From: Roseovarius indicus
Lineage (GTDB): Bacteria > Pseudomonadota > Alphaproteobacteria > Rhodobacterales > Rhodobacteraceae
Length of the DNA stretch: 64,000 nt
Assembly: GCF_008728195.1 (NCBI RefSeq)
Contig: NZ_CP031598.1
Location: forward strand, 744,001-808,000
Direction: 5' to 3'
Position numbers and translations under genes: made by a program. Below, piece after piece: positions 40,994 to 50,651 of this stretch (the first letter of the stretch is position 1; every line of letters starts with the position of its first letter). The notes below the pieces were generated by a model. That model ran no database searches, had not been told where the DNA came from, and saw nothing but the letters and a program-made list of their open reading frames with translations.

Positions 40994-43747
40994 ATGAATG
41001 TGCACTCAGGTGAAGGTGACCTGCCCTCGATTCGCGAATACTACAGCGCCACCCAGTTACGGGCAGACCGCTGGAGCGCGCTGCGAGAGGCGGCGGAGGG
41101 GTTGCACAGGCATGGCGCCGAGGGGCGGCAGGGCAAGAAGCTGCTGAAACAGGCCGAGGCGCTGTTCGATGCGCTGGAGCCGATCGAGAAATACTGGGCG
41201 TTTCCCGGCGCCCACGCGTTCGACCACCTGCGCAAGATGCTGGATCATGGCAATGCCGAAGACCTGTCGGTGTCGGTGCGGCGGATTGCGCGGGCGCTGA
41301 CCTCGGGGGCGTATCGGCGGCGGTCGATCCCGCTGTCGTCGGACGAGATCGACAACGAGGATTACGAGGACGAAGCCTCGCTCGGCCCCGAGGCGCGGGC
41401 GCTGGGGCGGCCGTATTTCGAGATCCTGATCGTCGATGACGTGAACGAGCACCAGGAGCGGTTCCTGCGCCACAGCCTTCAGCGGATGCGGCGGCCGGAA
41501 GACCCGTTCATCTACGAGCCCGTGGTGGTGCCGTCGCTGGAAGACGCGCTGATGGGGATTCTGTTCAACCACAACGTTCAGGCGGTGGTGGTGCGGCCGG
41601 GGCTTTCGCTCAAGTCGAAGAACGATCTGCCGGTGCTGAACCAGTATCTGACGCGGGTGGCGGCGGATGAGGATGTGGATGATCTGGAGCCGCATGCCTA
41701 TGGGCCCGAGACCTGTCGGCTGATCGCGAAGATCCGGCCGGAGCTGGATGCCTACCTGGTGACCGATCGGTCGGCCGAGGATATCGCGGGGATGGACCTG
41801 GGGCTGTGCCGGCGGGTGTTCTATAACCAGGAGGATTTCCTGGAGCTGCACCTGAATATCCTGCGGGGCGTGAACCGGCGCTACAAGACGCCGTTCTTCA
41901 CCGCGCTGAAGGAGTATTCGCGCCAGCCCACGGGCGTGTTCCACGCCATGCCGATCAGCCGGGGCAAGTCGATCAGCCGGTCGCACTGGATCCAGGACAT
42001 GGGGGCGTTTTACGGCTCGAACATCTTCCTGGCGGAGACGTCAGCCACCAGCGGCGGGCTCGACAGCCTGCTGGAGCCGCGCGGGCCGATCAAGGAAGCG
42101 CAGGACATGGCGGCAAGGGCCTTTGGCGCGAAGCACACGTTCTTTGCGACGAACGGCACGTCGACCTGCAACAAGATCGTCGTGCAGTCGGTCGTGAGGC
42201 CGGGCGATATCGTTCTGGTCGACCGCGACTGTCACAAGTCGCACCATTACGGCATGGTGCTGGCCGGCGCCAACGTGGTCTACATGGACAGCTACCCGCT
42301 GCATGAATACTCGATGTACGGGGCGGTGCCGCTGAAGGAGATCAAGCATCACCTGCTGACGTTGAAGGCCGCCGGGAAGCTGGACCGGGTGCGGATGGTT
42401 CTGCTGACCAACTGTACGTTTGACGGGGTGGTCTACAACGTGCGGCGGGTGATGGAGGAATGCCTTGCCATCAAGAAGGACCTGATCTTCCTTTGGGACG
42501 AGGCGTGGTTCGGGTTCGCGCGGTTCGGGCCGACCTATCGGCAGCGCACGGCGATGGATGTGGCCAACACGCTGCGGGAAACCCTGCGGGCGCCCGAGAC
42601 GGCGGAAGCCTGGGAGGCGCAGCAGGAGGAGCTGAAGGGCAAGGGCGACGACGCGTGGCTCGAGACGCGGCTGGTGCCGCCGCCCGATGCAAGGGTCAGG
42701 GCCTATGCGACGCAATCGACGCACAAGACGCTGACGTCACTCAGGCAGGGGTCGATGATTCACGTCAACGACCAGGACTTCAAGGGCGAGGTGGAGCAGG
42801 CGTTTCACGAAGCCTACATGACGCATACCTCGACCTCGCCCAACTACCAGATCATCGCCTCGCTCGATGTGGGCCGGCGGCAGGTGGAGCTGGAAGGGTT
42901 CGAGTTCGTGCAGCGGCAGGTGGAAAGCGCCATGGCGATCCGCCGGGCGGTGCGCACGCACCCGGTTCTGAAGAAGTATTTCAAGGTCTTGTCGCTGAGT
43001 GACATCGTGCCCGCCGAGTTCCGGCAGAGCGGGCAGGAATCCTATTACGACCCCGAGCAGGGCTGGATCGACAAGTGGGCGATGTGGGGGCAGGACGAGT
43101 TCGTGCTGGACCCGACACGGATCACGCTGGCGGTGGGCGGCACCGGCTGGGACGGGGATACGTTCAAGACCGAGATCCTGATGAACAAGTTCGGGATCCA
43201 GATCAACAAGACCTCGCGCAACACCGTGCTGTTCATGACAAATATCGGCACGACGCGGTCGTCGGTGGCCTACCTCATCGAGGTGCTGGTGGAGATCGCC
43301 AACGATCTCGACGAGCTGCTCGACGATGCCTCGAAGATGGAGAGGCGGTCGTTCGAGAACCGGGTGGCGGCGCTGGTGGAGCATGTGCCGCCGCTGCCGG
43401 ATTTCAGCCGGTTCCACGATTCGTTTCGGTCGAGCAAGGACACGCCCGAGGGGGATATCCGCACGGCGTTCTTCCTCGCCTATGACGAGGACAATTGCGA
43501 CTATCTCGACCTTGACGACAAACTGATGGACCGGCTGGAGAAGGGCGAGGAGCTGGTGTCGGCCAGTTTCATCATTCCCTATCCGCCGGGCTTTCCGATC
43601 CTGGTGCCGGGGCAGGTGATCAGCCCCGAGATCATGTCGTTCATGCGCGCGCTCGATGTCAGTGAAATTCATGGGTTCCGGGCCGATCTTGGCCTGCGGG
43701 TGTTTACCAAGGACGCGCTGAAGAATTTGAAAAAGAAGAAATCCTAA
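40994..43747 (+). CDS. Orn/Lys/Arg-type PLP decarboxylase
   Basis: A 917-residue fold-type I decarboxylase, longer than the 715-755 residues of E. coli LdcI and AdiA. The N-terminal part has a response-regulator-like wing domain (FEILIVDDVNEHQERFLRHSL). The cofactor core follows, with FFATNGTSTCNKIV, DRDCHKSHHYGMVLAGA, FLWDEAWFGFARFGPTYR and the PLP lysine Lys578 in ATQSTHKTLTSLRQG. It would decarboxylate arginine, ornithine or lysine to agmatine, putrescine or cadaverine. AAAGGAGG lies before the ATG. The extra N-terminal 130 residues and the neighbouring ligase suggest a dedicated biosynthetic use rather than acid resistance. Which amino acid it uses cannot be read here. Confidence 0.9.
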   Translation: MNVHSGEGDLPSIREYYSATQLRADRWSALREAAEGLHRHGAEGRQGKKLLKQAEALFDALEPIEKYWAFPGAHAFDHLRKMLDHGNAEDLSVSVRRIARALTSGAYRRRSIPLSSDEIDNEDYEDEASLGPEARALGRPYFEILIVDDVNEHQERFLRHSLQRMRRPEDPFIYEPVVVPSLEDALMGILFNHNVQAVVVRPGLSLKSKNDLPVLNQYLTRVAADEDVDDLEPHAYGPETCRLIAKIRPELDAYLVTDRSAEDIAGMDLGLCRRVFYNQEDFLELHLNILRGVNRRYKTPFFTALKEYSRQPTGVFHAMPISRGKSISRSHWIQDMGAFYGSNIFLAETSATSGGLDSLLEPRGPIKEAQDMAARAFGAKHTFFATNGTSTCNKIVVQSVVRPGDIVLVDRDCHKSHHYGMVLAGANVVYMDSYPLHEYSMYGAVPLKEIKHHLLTLKAAGKLDRVRMVLLTNCTFDGVVYNVRRVMEECLAIKKDLIFLWDEAWFGFARFGPTYRQRTAMDVANTLRETLRAPETAEAWEAQQEELKGKGDDAWLETRLVPPPDARVRAYATQSTHKTLTSLRQGSMIHVNDQDFKGEVEQAFHEAYMTHTSTSPNYQIIASLDVGRRQVELEGFEFVQRQVESAMAIRRAVRTHPVLKKYFKVLSLSDIVPAEFRQSGQESYYDPEQGWIDKWAMWGQDEFVLDPTRITLAVGGTGWDGDTFKTEILMNKFGIQINKTSRNTVLFMTNIGTTRSSVAYLIEVLVEIANDLDELLDDASKMERRSFENRVAALVEHVPPLPDFSRFHDSFRSSKDTPEGDIRTAFFLAYDEDNCDYLDLDDKLMDRLEKGEELVSASFIIPYPPGFPILVPGQVISPEIMSFMRALDVSEIHGFRADLGLRVFTKDALKNLKKKKS

Positions 43748-43763
43748 GGGAGGATAACGTCAG

Positions 43764-45215
43764 ATGCCCAAGAAGACGCTGAAGAACATCTCGGAGATCC
43801 GCCGGTATTTCCACACCAACACCGACCCGATCTATTTCGTCTCGGCCACCAACTTCAACCTGCTGGGGCTGGATGAATGGGTGAAGAATTTCAAGTACAT
43901 ATGTTACATGGACTGTTTCGACGGGCGGCATCCGAACGTGCTTTGCCCTTCCGAGATTCCGCATGAAGAGTTCCAGTCGATCGAGGACATCAACAACTAC
44001 CTGCTGCAGCACAAGGAGGTGGTCGACTACGTCAAGGCGCGGGGCGGCAAGCCGAAATTCGTGTTCCTGATGTTCGACGAGCGGACCGAGGCGCTGGCCA
44101 AGCAGCTGGGCGGTGAGGTCTGGTTCCCGAAGGCGAAGCTTCGGTCGAACATGGACAACAAGATCGAGACGGTGCGCGTGGGCAACAAGGCGGGCGTGCC
44201 GTCGGTGCCCAACACGCTGTCGAAGGTGGAAAGCTACGACCAGCTGAAGGAGCTTTGCAAGAAGGCCGACCTTGGCAACGACCTGGTGCTGCAATCGGCC
44301 TTTGGCGATTCCGGGCACACGACGTTCTTCATCAAGTCCGAGGCCGATTTCCGCAAGCACGAGCACGAGATCGTGGGCCAGGGCGAGATCAAGGTGATGA
44401 AGCGGATCGATTGCCGGGGCTCGGCGATCGAGGCCTGCGCGACGTCGGAGGGCACGATCGTGGGCCCGTTGATGACCGAGCTGGTGGGCTTCAAGGAGCT
44501 GACGCCCTATCGTGGCGGCTGGTGCGGGAACGAGATCTTCTCGACCGCGTTTTCGCCGAAGCAGCGCCAGCAGGCGCGGGAGCTGACCTTCAAGTTCGGC
44601 GAGCAGCTTCGGAAGGAAGGCTATCGCGGGTATTTCGAGCTGGATTTCCTGATCGACAAGAAGAGCAACGATATCTGGCTGGGCGAGCTGAACCCGCGGA
44701 TCACCGGTGCGTCGTCGATGACCAACCACGCGGCCTTTGCCCATGCGGATGCGCCATTGTTCCTGTTCCACCTGCTGGAGTTCTCGAAGAAGCCCTTCAA
44801 GCTGGACGTGGACGAGCTGAACGCGCGCTGGGCCGATCCGGACATGATCGACAGCTGGTCGCAGATGGTGATCAAGCATACCGAGGATTCGGTGGATATC
44901 ATCACCGAGGCGCCGCAATCGGGCATCTACCGGATGCAGTCGGACGGCACGGTGGTGTTCGACCGGTTCGACTATCACCGCCGGGCGGTCGAGAGCGAGG
45001 ACGAGGCGTTCTTCCTGCGGATCTCGAACGCGGGGGATTACCGCTACGAGGGGGCCGACCTTGGCATTCTCGTGACGCGCGGGCGGTCGATGACGAAGAG
45101 CTTCCAGCTGACGCAGAAGTCGAAGAACTGGATCGACGGGATCAAGAAGGCGTTCCGGGCAAGGCCGCTTCCCTCGGCGCAGGCCTTTGAGGACCCGGCG
45201 TTCAAGATTATGTAG
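43764..45215 (+). CDS. ATP-grasp ligase (biotin-carboxylase-like)
   Basis: A 483-residue ATP-grasp enzyme, often named biotin carboxylase by similarity. The central nucleotide-binding part includes VPSVPNTLSKVESYDQL, DLVLQSAFGDSGHTTFFIKS and VMKRIDCRGSAIEACATSEGTIVGP. The metal-binding end of the fold is FELDFLI with LGELNPRITGASSMTN. No biotin carrier or carboxyltransferase gene is present, so carboxylation of biotin is unlikely. ATP-grasp enzymes of this type join a carboxylate to an amine. It lies 16 bp after the decarboxylase, behind GGGAGG, and may couple the amine product to an acid. This function is inference. Confidence 0.85.
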   Translation: MPKKTLKNISEIRRYFHTNTDPIYFVSATNFNLLGLDEWVKNFKYICYMDCFDGRHPNVLCPSEIPHEEFQSIEDINNYLLQHKEVVDYVKARGGKPKFVFLMFDERTEALAKQLGGEVWFPKAKLRSNMDNKIETVRVGNKAGVPSVPNTLSKVESYDQLKELCKKADLGNDLVLQSAFGDSGHTTFFIKSEADFRKHEHEIVGQGEIKVMKRIDCRGSAIEACATSEGTIVGPLMTELVGFKELTPYRGGWCGNEIFSTAFSPKQRQQARELTFKFGEQLRKEGYRGYFELDFLIDKKSNDIWLGELNPRITGASSMTNHAAFAHADAPLFLFHLLEFSKKPFKLDVDELNARWADPDMIDSWSQMVIKHTEDSVDIITEAPQSGIYRMQSDGTVVFDRFDYHRRAVESEDEAFFLRISNAGDYRYEGADLGILVTRGRSMTKSFQLTQKSKNWIDGIKKAFRARPLPSAQAFEDPAFKIM

Positions 45216-45221
45216 CATGTC

Positions 45222-46223
45222 ATGTCCCTGACCTTCCGCGCGATTGCCGAAAACGAGCCTGGGCCGAAATGGTCCGGGCTTTTCGCCGAGTATGGCCCGG
45301 CCTACCTGAAATGGTGGGCGCGGGAGGGGCTTTCGGGGCGGCCGACCTACCTGGAATGCCGCAGCGCGCTGGAAACGCATATGCCGGAACTGGTGCCGGT
45401 GTATGACAAGCTGGTCGATCTGGCGGGCGGCGGCGACATGGCGGCGCGGTTCCTGAGCTTCTATTGCCCGCCGCGGTATTTGTCGGGGTGCAGCCAGGCG
45501 ATCTGGTCGGGGGGCGAGCCGCTTCTGGTCAGGAATTACGATTACAGTCAGCTGGCGTTCGACGCGGTGGTCATGAAGACGCGGTGGCTGGGGCGCGACG
45601 TGATCGGCATGTCGGACGGGATGTTCGGTGTTGTCGACGGGATGAATGATGCCGGTCTTGCCGTGTCGCTGACATTCGGTGGGCGGCGGGCGGCGGGCGT
45701 GGGGTTCGGTGTGCCGCTGATCCTGCGGTACATCCTCGAGACCTGCACGACGGCGAAGGAGGCCGGCAAGGTGCTGGAGCGCGTACCGTGCCATATGAGC
45801 TACAACGTGACGGTGCTTGACCGGAGCCATGATTTCCTGACCGCGTACCTTGCGCCGGACCGGGCGCCGGTGCTGTCTCATGCGGCGGTGGCGACGAACC
45901 ACCAGGAGCAGGTGGAGTGGAAGAGCCACGCCCGGCTGACCGCGACGGTGGAGCGGGAAAGGTTCCTGTTGCAGCGGCTGACGCTGCACCCCGAGACGCA
46001 GGAGAAGTTCATCAAGGCGTTTCTGAAACCGCCGCTTTATTCGACGGCGTTCGATCACGGGTTCGGAACGCTTTACACGGCCTCCTACCTGCCAAGGCTG
46101 GGGGAGATGAGCGTGCGGTGGCCGGGGACGTGCTGGAAGAAGTCGTTCGCGGTGTTCGAGGAAGACAGCATGACGATCAGCTACCCGGCGCAGCTGGCCT
46201 ATTCGGCGCGGCCGCAGGGGTAG
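45222..46223 (+). CDS. C45-type autoprocessing hydrolase/acyltransferase
   Basis: A 333-residue N-terminal nucleophile hydrolase related to acyl-CoA:6-aminopenicillanate acyltransferase (peptidase family C45). The predicted self-cleavage site is before Cys90 in YLSGCSQAIW, and the family stretch PLLVRNYDY follows. GVVDGMNDAGLAVSLTFGGR and VATNHQEQVEW are further landmarks. The first 89 residues would form the small chain. It follows the ATP-grasp gene by 6 bp. Members hydrolyse or exchange amide-linked acyl groups, so it could remove or swap the group added by the ligase. The gene ends 3 bp from the convergent RND gene. Confidence 0.85.
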   Translation: MSLTFRAIAENEPGPKWSGLFAEYGPAYLKWWAREGLSGRPTYLECRSALETHMPELVPVYDKLVDLAGGGDMAARFLSFYCPPRYLSGCSQAIWSGGEPLLVRNYDYSQLAFDAVVMKTRWLGRDVIGMSDGMFGVVDGMNDAGLAVSLTFGGRRAAGVGFGVPLILRYILETCTTAKEAGKVLERVPCHMSYNVTVLDRSHDFLTAYLAPDRAPVLSHAAVATNHQEQVEWKSHARLTATVERERFLLQRLTLHPETQEKFIKAFLKPPLYSTAFDHGFGTLYTASYLPRLGEMSVRWPGTCWKKSFAVFEEDSMTISYPAQLAYSARPQG

Positions 46224-46226
46224 GGT

Positions 46227-49200
46227 TCATTCGGCGGCGCGGAGTTCCTCGTCCAGCGCCTGTGCGGAGGAGGCGCGCGAGCGGGTGGTGCTGCTGACCA
46301 GCGCGTAGGCCGCGGGGGTCAGGAAGAGCGTGAAGACCGCCGCCATGCCGAGCCCGCCCACGATGACCCAGCCGATGGAGGCGCGCGCCTCGGCCCCCGG
46401 GCCGGTGCCGAGGATGAGGGGCAGGCCGGACATCACGGTACAGATCAGCGTCATGGCGATGGGCCGCAGGCGGGCCAGGGCGGCCTCGTAGGCGGCGTCG
46501 GGGACGGAGCGGCCCTGGTCGCGGAGCTGGTTGGCGAATTCCACGAGAAGGATGCCGTTCTTGGCCATCACGCCGATCAGCATGAGCACGCCGATCTGGC
46601 TGTAGATGTTGATGGTCGTGCCGGTCAGCAGCATGGCGTAGATCGCGGCGCAGACGCCGAAGGGGACGGTTGTCATGACGACCAGCGCGCTGGTGAGGCT
46701 TTCGAACTGCGCAAGCAGCACGAGGAAGACCACGAGAAGCGCGATGATGTAGGTGGCGGTGAGAGCCGAGGAGGTTTCGTCGAGCGAGGCGGCTTCACCG
46801 AGGAAGATGAGGCCGATGCCGTCGGGCAGGCGCTCTTGCGAGAGGGCGCGGACGTCGTCGATGACCTCGCGCAGGGTGACCTCGGGGGCGACGGAGGCGT
46901 CGATCTCGATGGCGCGGCGCTGGGCGTGGCGGTCGAGCTCGGCGGCGACGCCTTCCTCGGTGAGCGTCACGATCTGGTTGAGGGGGACGAGATCGCCCGT
47001 GTCGGCGCGGACATAGAGGTTCATGAGATCGGCCGGGTCGCGCACCGCGCCGGCGGCGGATTGCAGGAGGATCGGCACGGCCTCGTCGTCGATGGTGAGC
47101 TCGGAAATCTCGTCTTCGTCGATCAGGGCGCGGAGGGTGCCGGAGAGGGTGGAGATGGGCACGCGCAGATCGGAGGCGCGGTCTCGGTCGACGCTGATGC
47201 TGAGTTGCGGCTGGGTGGCCTGGTACTGGACGCGGATGCCGGAGACGCCGGTGACCTCTTCGAGGTCGCGGGCGAAGCTGTCGGCGGCGGCGGCGATGTC
47301 GGGGTAGTTGGGGCCGGTGAGCGCGATGCTGAGCCCGCCGCCCGAGCCGCCGCGCAGGCCGAGGCTGTTGCCGCTGCGGATGCGGGGTTCGGCGCCGGGG
47401 AGGTTTTCGAGGTCTTCGCGGAGGGCGGCCTCGATATCGGCCTGGCTGGTGGTGCGTTCAGACCACGGGACGAGGCGGACGCCGATGCTGCCGCGGTTGA
47501 GGTCGTAGCGGCCGGTGATCGAATAGAGGCCCTCGGCGACGCCGCTTTCCACATAGGGGCGCAGCATGTCTTCGACCTTCACGACCTGGCGGTCGGTGTA
47601 GTCGAGCCCGGCGCCGTCGGGGCCCTGGACCCAGACCGAGACCATGCCGCGATCTTCGGGGGGTACGAGTTCCTCGCCCAGCTCGCCGTAGAAGAGGGCC
47701 GCGCCGCCTGCGAGCATGCCGGCGCCGACGATGGTGACGAGGGGCGCGCGGATCATCGGGCCGATGAGGGCGGCGTAGAGCGAGGAGAGGCGTTTGCCGA
47801 GGCCGGTGAAGAGCCCGCCGGTGCGGCCGAGGCTGTCGGAGAGGGAGGCCAGCATCGGGCACATGGTGAGTGCCACGAAGGTGGAGATGATGACGGTGAT
47901 GGCGAGGGCAAAGCCGAATTCGGTGAAGAGGCGGCCGGCGTCGCTGGGCAGGAAGGAGATCGGGACGAAGACGGCGACCAGCGTCAGGGTGGTGGCGATG
48001 ACGGCGAAGAAGACCTGCCCCGCGCCGAGTACGGCGGCGGCCTTCGGCCCCATGCCTTCCTGTCTTCGGCGCTGGATGTTTTCGGTGACGACGATGGCGT
48101 CGTCGACGACGAGGCCGGTGGCGAGGACGAGGGCGAGGAGGGTGATGAGGTTGATCGAAAAGCCCATCAGCCAGATGCCCGCGACGGAGCCGACGAGGGC
48201 GATGGGGATGGCGATGGCGGGGATGAGCGTGGCGCTGAAGCGGCCGAAGAAGACCCAGATCACCGCGATGACGATGCAGAAGGCGGCGGCGAGGGTTTTC
48301 AGCACCTCGGCGATGGCGCCGCGGATGAAGACGGCGTCGTCGCTGGTGACCTGGAAGCCGAGGTCGGGGAAGCGGGTTTCGAGCCTGTCGATGGCGCGGT
48401 TGACCTCGTCGGAGATGCGGACGGTGTTGGATTGCGCCTGCCGGACAATGCCGAGGCTGATGACGAGGCGGCCGTCGAGGCGGGCGACGCTGGAGGGGGT
48501 GGCGAGTCCGAAATAGACATCGGCCACGTCGCCGAGGCGGACCTGGTCGCGCAGCATCAGGTCTTCGATCCGGTGCGGGTCGGCGACGGTGGCGTCGGCG
48601 CGCACCAGCACCTCGAGCGGGCCGGAGGCGAAGCTGCCCACCGGCACGTCGAACTGGGCCGAGCGGAGGGTGTCGGCCACCTCGCCGATGGAGAGGCCGA
48701 AGGCGGCGAGGCGGTCGGGCTTCACCTCGACGCGGAGGACGCGCTGGCGATCGCCGAAAAGCACCACCTCGGCCACGCCGTCGACGGCGGTGAACTCGGT
48801 CGCGATGGCGTCTTCGACCAACTGCGTGAGCTCGTCGATGGAGCGTTCGTTGCTCCAGACGGTGACGTCGAGCACGGGGTCGGCGTCTTCCTCGGACTTG
48901 ACGACGAAGAGATCCTCGACCCCGTCGGGGAGGCGGTTTTCGACCCGGCTGACGGCTTCGCGCACGTCGTTGGAGGCGTTGGCGAGGTCGCGGGAGGGGC
49001 TGAATTCCACGCGCATCCGGAAATTGCCCTCTTCCGAGGAGGTGCGGACGGATTCGACCCCGGCGACGCGGGCCACCGCGCCCTCGACCAGCGAGGCGAC
49101 TTCGGCATCCATGGTGGTGGGGGAGGCGCCGGGATAGTTGGCGCGGACCGAGACGATGGGGCGGTCGACATCCGGAAGCTCGCGTACCTCGATGCCCCAG

Positions 49201-49301
49201 AGCGCGCCGATGCCGGCGATCATGATGAGAAGGCTCATGACCGCCGCGAGGTAGGGGCGGCGGACGCTGATGTCGGAGAGGCCCCGGCCGCCGGGGCTCA
49301 T
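46227..49301 (-). CDS. RND efflux transporter permease (HAE1 type)
   Basis: A 1024-residue inner-membrane proton-driven exporter. It shows the RND layout: helix 1 (LAAVMSLLIMIAGIGALWG), a large periplasmic loop, a helix bundle with the paired proton-relay aspartates in ATGLVVDDAIVVTENIQRR, a second loop and a second bundle with the relay lysine in GVMAKNGILLVEFANQLRD. It overlaps the adaptor gene by 4 bp. No outer-membrane channel gene is adjacent, so it probably uses a TolC encoded elsewhere. The cargo is unknown; the reverse orientation argues against a common promoter with the amine cluster. Confidence 0.93.
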   Translation of the reverse strand: MSPGGRGLSDISVRRPYLAAVMSLLIMIAGIGALWGIEVRELPDVDRPIVSVRANYPGASPTTMDAEVASLVEGAVARVAGVESVRTSSEEGNFRMRVEFSPSRDLANASNDVREAVSRVENRLPDGVEDLFVVKSEEDADPVLDVTVWSNERSIDELTQLVEDAIATEFTAVDGVAEVVLFGDRQRVLRVEVKPDRLAAFGLSIGEVADTLRSAQFDVPVGSFASGPLEVLVRADATVADPHRIEDLMLRDQVRLGDVADVYFGLATPSSVARLDGRLVISLGIVRQAQSNTVRISDEVNRAIDRLETRFPDLGFQVTSDDAVFIRGAIAEVLKTLAAAFCIVIAVIWVFFGRFSATLIPAIAIPIALVGSVAGIWLMGFSINLITLLALVLATGLVVDDAIVVTENIQRRRQEGMGPKAAAVLGAGQVFFAVIATTLTLVAVFVPISFLPSDAGRLFTEFGFALAITVIISTFVALTMCPMLASLSDSLGRTGGLFTGLGKRLSSLYAALIGPMIRAPLVTIVGAGMLAGGAALFYGELGEELVPPEDRGMVSVWVQGPDGAGLDYTDRQVVKVEDMLRPYVESGVAEGLYSITGRYDLNRGSIGVRLVPWSERTTSQADIEAALREDLENLPGAEPRIRSGNSLGLRGGSGGGLSIALTGPNYPDIAAAADSFARDLEEVTGVSGIRVQYQATQPQLSISVDRDRASDLRVPISTLSGTLRALIDEDEISELTIDDEAVPILLQSAAGAVRDPADLMNLYVRADTGDLVPLNQIVTLTEEGVAAELDRHAQRRAIEIDASVAPEVTLREVIDDVRALSQERLPDGIGLIFLGEAASLDETSSALTATYIIALLVVFLVLLAQFESLTSALVVMTTVPFGVCAAIYAMLLTGTTINIYSQIGVLMLIGVMAKNGILLVEFANQLRDQGRSVPDAAYEAALARLRPIAMTLICTVMSGLPLILGTGPGAEARASIGWVIVGGLGMAAVFTLFLTPAAYALVSSTTRSRASSAQALDEELRAAE

Positions 49302-50407
49302 GAGCTGCCATCCGTGGCGGTGTTGAGGACGTTGACGGCGACGCCAGCGCGCAGGCGCTGGGAGCCTTCGACGACGATATGGTCGCCTTCGGAGATCGGG
49401 CCGTCGACGATGACCAGCCCCTCGCGGCGGCGGACGAGGCGGACGGTGACCTGTTCGGCCTGCCCATCGGAGACGCGCCAGACGTTGAGCTCGCCGCGGG
49501 AGAACTGCAGGGCGAGCTCGGGCACGGCCGGGTAGGTCTTGCCGGGCAGTTCGAGGCGCAGGGCGAAGGAGGCGCCGGGGCGAAGGGTGTCGGCGGCATT
49601 GTCGATGGCGGCGCGGATGCGGGCTGTGCGGGTCGAGACGTCGACGCGGCTGTCGATGGCGGTGATTTCGGCGTCGAAGGTCTGGCCCTCGGCGGCCGGT
49701 GTGGTGGCGGTGGCGCTCTGGCCGATCTCGATGCGGCCGAGCAGGGCCTCGGGCAGGTCGAACTCGACGAGGATGCGGCTGCGGTCGTCGAAGCTGGAGA
49801 CGGTTTCATCGGCCACGATGCGGTCGCCGGTTTCCACCGAGGCAAGGCCGGTGACGCCATCGAAGGGGGCGCGGAGCGTGCGGTCGGCGAGGTCGGCGCG
49901 GGCCTGGTCGAGCGCGATGCGGGCGACCTTGAAATCGGTCTGGGCCTGTTCGAAACGGGCGGTGGCGGCGGCGCCGGTGTCTTGCAGGGCCTGGTAGCGG
50001 TCACGTTCGGAGGTGGCGCGTTCGAGGCGGGCCTCGGCGAGGTCGACCGCGAGGTGCTCGTCGGTGTCGTCGAGCTGCATCAGCGTGTCGCCGGCGGTGA
50101 ACTTGGCGCCGGGGGCGATGTCGAGCGCGGTGACCTCGCCCGCCGAGGGGGCGCGCAGGGTGACGGAGCGCAGGGCGAAGCCGGTGCCGATGGCGGAGAA
50201 GGCGAGATCGTCCTGCACCTGCCGGACATCGGCGACGATGACGGGGGTGCCTTCGCCTTGTGCGCTGGCGTCGGCCTGGCGTTGCCCGGTGGCGGAGGTG
50301 CTGGCCCAGAGTTCCTGCAGGTCGGTCCGGTAGTGCCACGCGAGCGCCGCCCCGCCGACCAGGACGGCGGAGACGAGAGCTTGCTTCCAGAAGGCGGTTT
50401 TCTCCAA
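49298..50407 (-). CDS. RND efflux periplasmic adaptor
   Basis: Membrane-fusion protein that links the RND pump to an outer-membrane channel. One N-terminal hydrophobic helix (about AFWKQALVSAVLVGGAALAWHY) serves as anchor or signal. A lipoyl/barrel-sandwich hybrid domain follows (VTALDIAPGAKFTAGDTLMQLDD), with an alpha-helical hairpin (ATSERDRYQALQDTGAAATARFEQA) and beta-barrel domains after it. The start is uncertain. TTG 50407, with GGGAA eight bases before it, places the hydrophobic helix at the N-terminus (369 residues), while a GTG at 50467 would add 20 residues without a ribosome-binding site. Confidence 0.88.
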   Translation of the reverse strand: MEKTAFWKQALVSAVLVGGAALAWHYRTDLQELWASTSATGQRQADASAQGEGTPVIVADVRQVQDDLAFSAIGTGFALRSVTLRAPSAGEVTALDIAPGAKFTAGDTLMQLDDTDEHLAVDLAEARLERATSERDRYQALQDTGAAATARFEQAQTDFKVARIALDQARADLADRTLRAPFDGVTGLASVETGDRIVADETVSSFDDRSRILVEFDLPEALLGRIEIGQSATATTPAAEGQTFDAEITAIDSRVDVSTRTARIRAAIDNAADTLRPGASFALRLELPGKTYPAVPELALQFSRGELNVWRVSDGQAEQVTVRLVRRREGLVIVDGPISEGDHIVVEGSQRLRAGVAVNVLNTATDGSS

Positions 50408-50651
50408 GGCTGTTTCCCGTGCGCGAGACGTTTCGATGGGACCTAGCCCAAAATGCCGCCCGGTCACGTATTCGGCTGGCCGGGCCTGTCCAGCCTAGCA
50501 CAGGCGGCGCGATTGCCCGAATGACAGCGGCGTGATGTGCTGCAAATGCCCATAAAACCGGCAGTTTCCGCCTGTGGCGCGTCAGGCCCTTGGCGGCACC
50601 GGGCGGGAGGATTAAAGCGGGGGTGCCTATGTTGCGACCCTCCGGAGCCCG

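Noticed and set aside
43764..45215. Biotin carboxylase of an acyl-CoA carboxylase
   Set aside because: No biotin carrier domain, MKM motif or carboxyltransferase gene is nearby. The context of decarboxylase and amide hydrolases favours an ATP-grasp amine ligase.
43704..46058. A reverse open frame of 784 residues
   Set aside because: It lies opposite the ATP-grasp and C45 genes and is full of His, Arg, Leu and Pro. The forward genes carry catalytic motifs and proper start signals.
46836..49535. A forward open frame of 899 residues rich in Gly, Asp and Glu
   Set aside because: It is antisense to the RND permease and a composition artefact; there is no ribosome-binding site or family feature.
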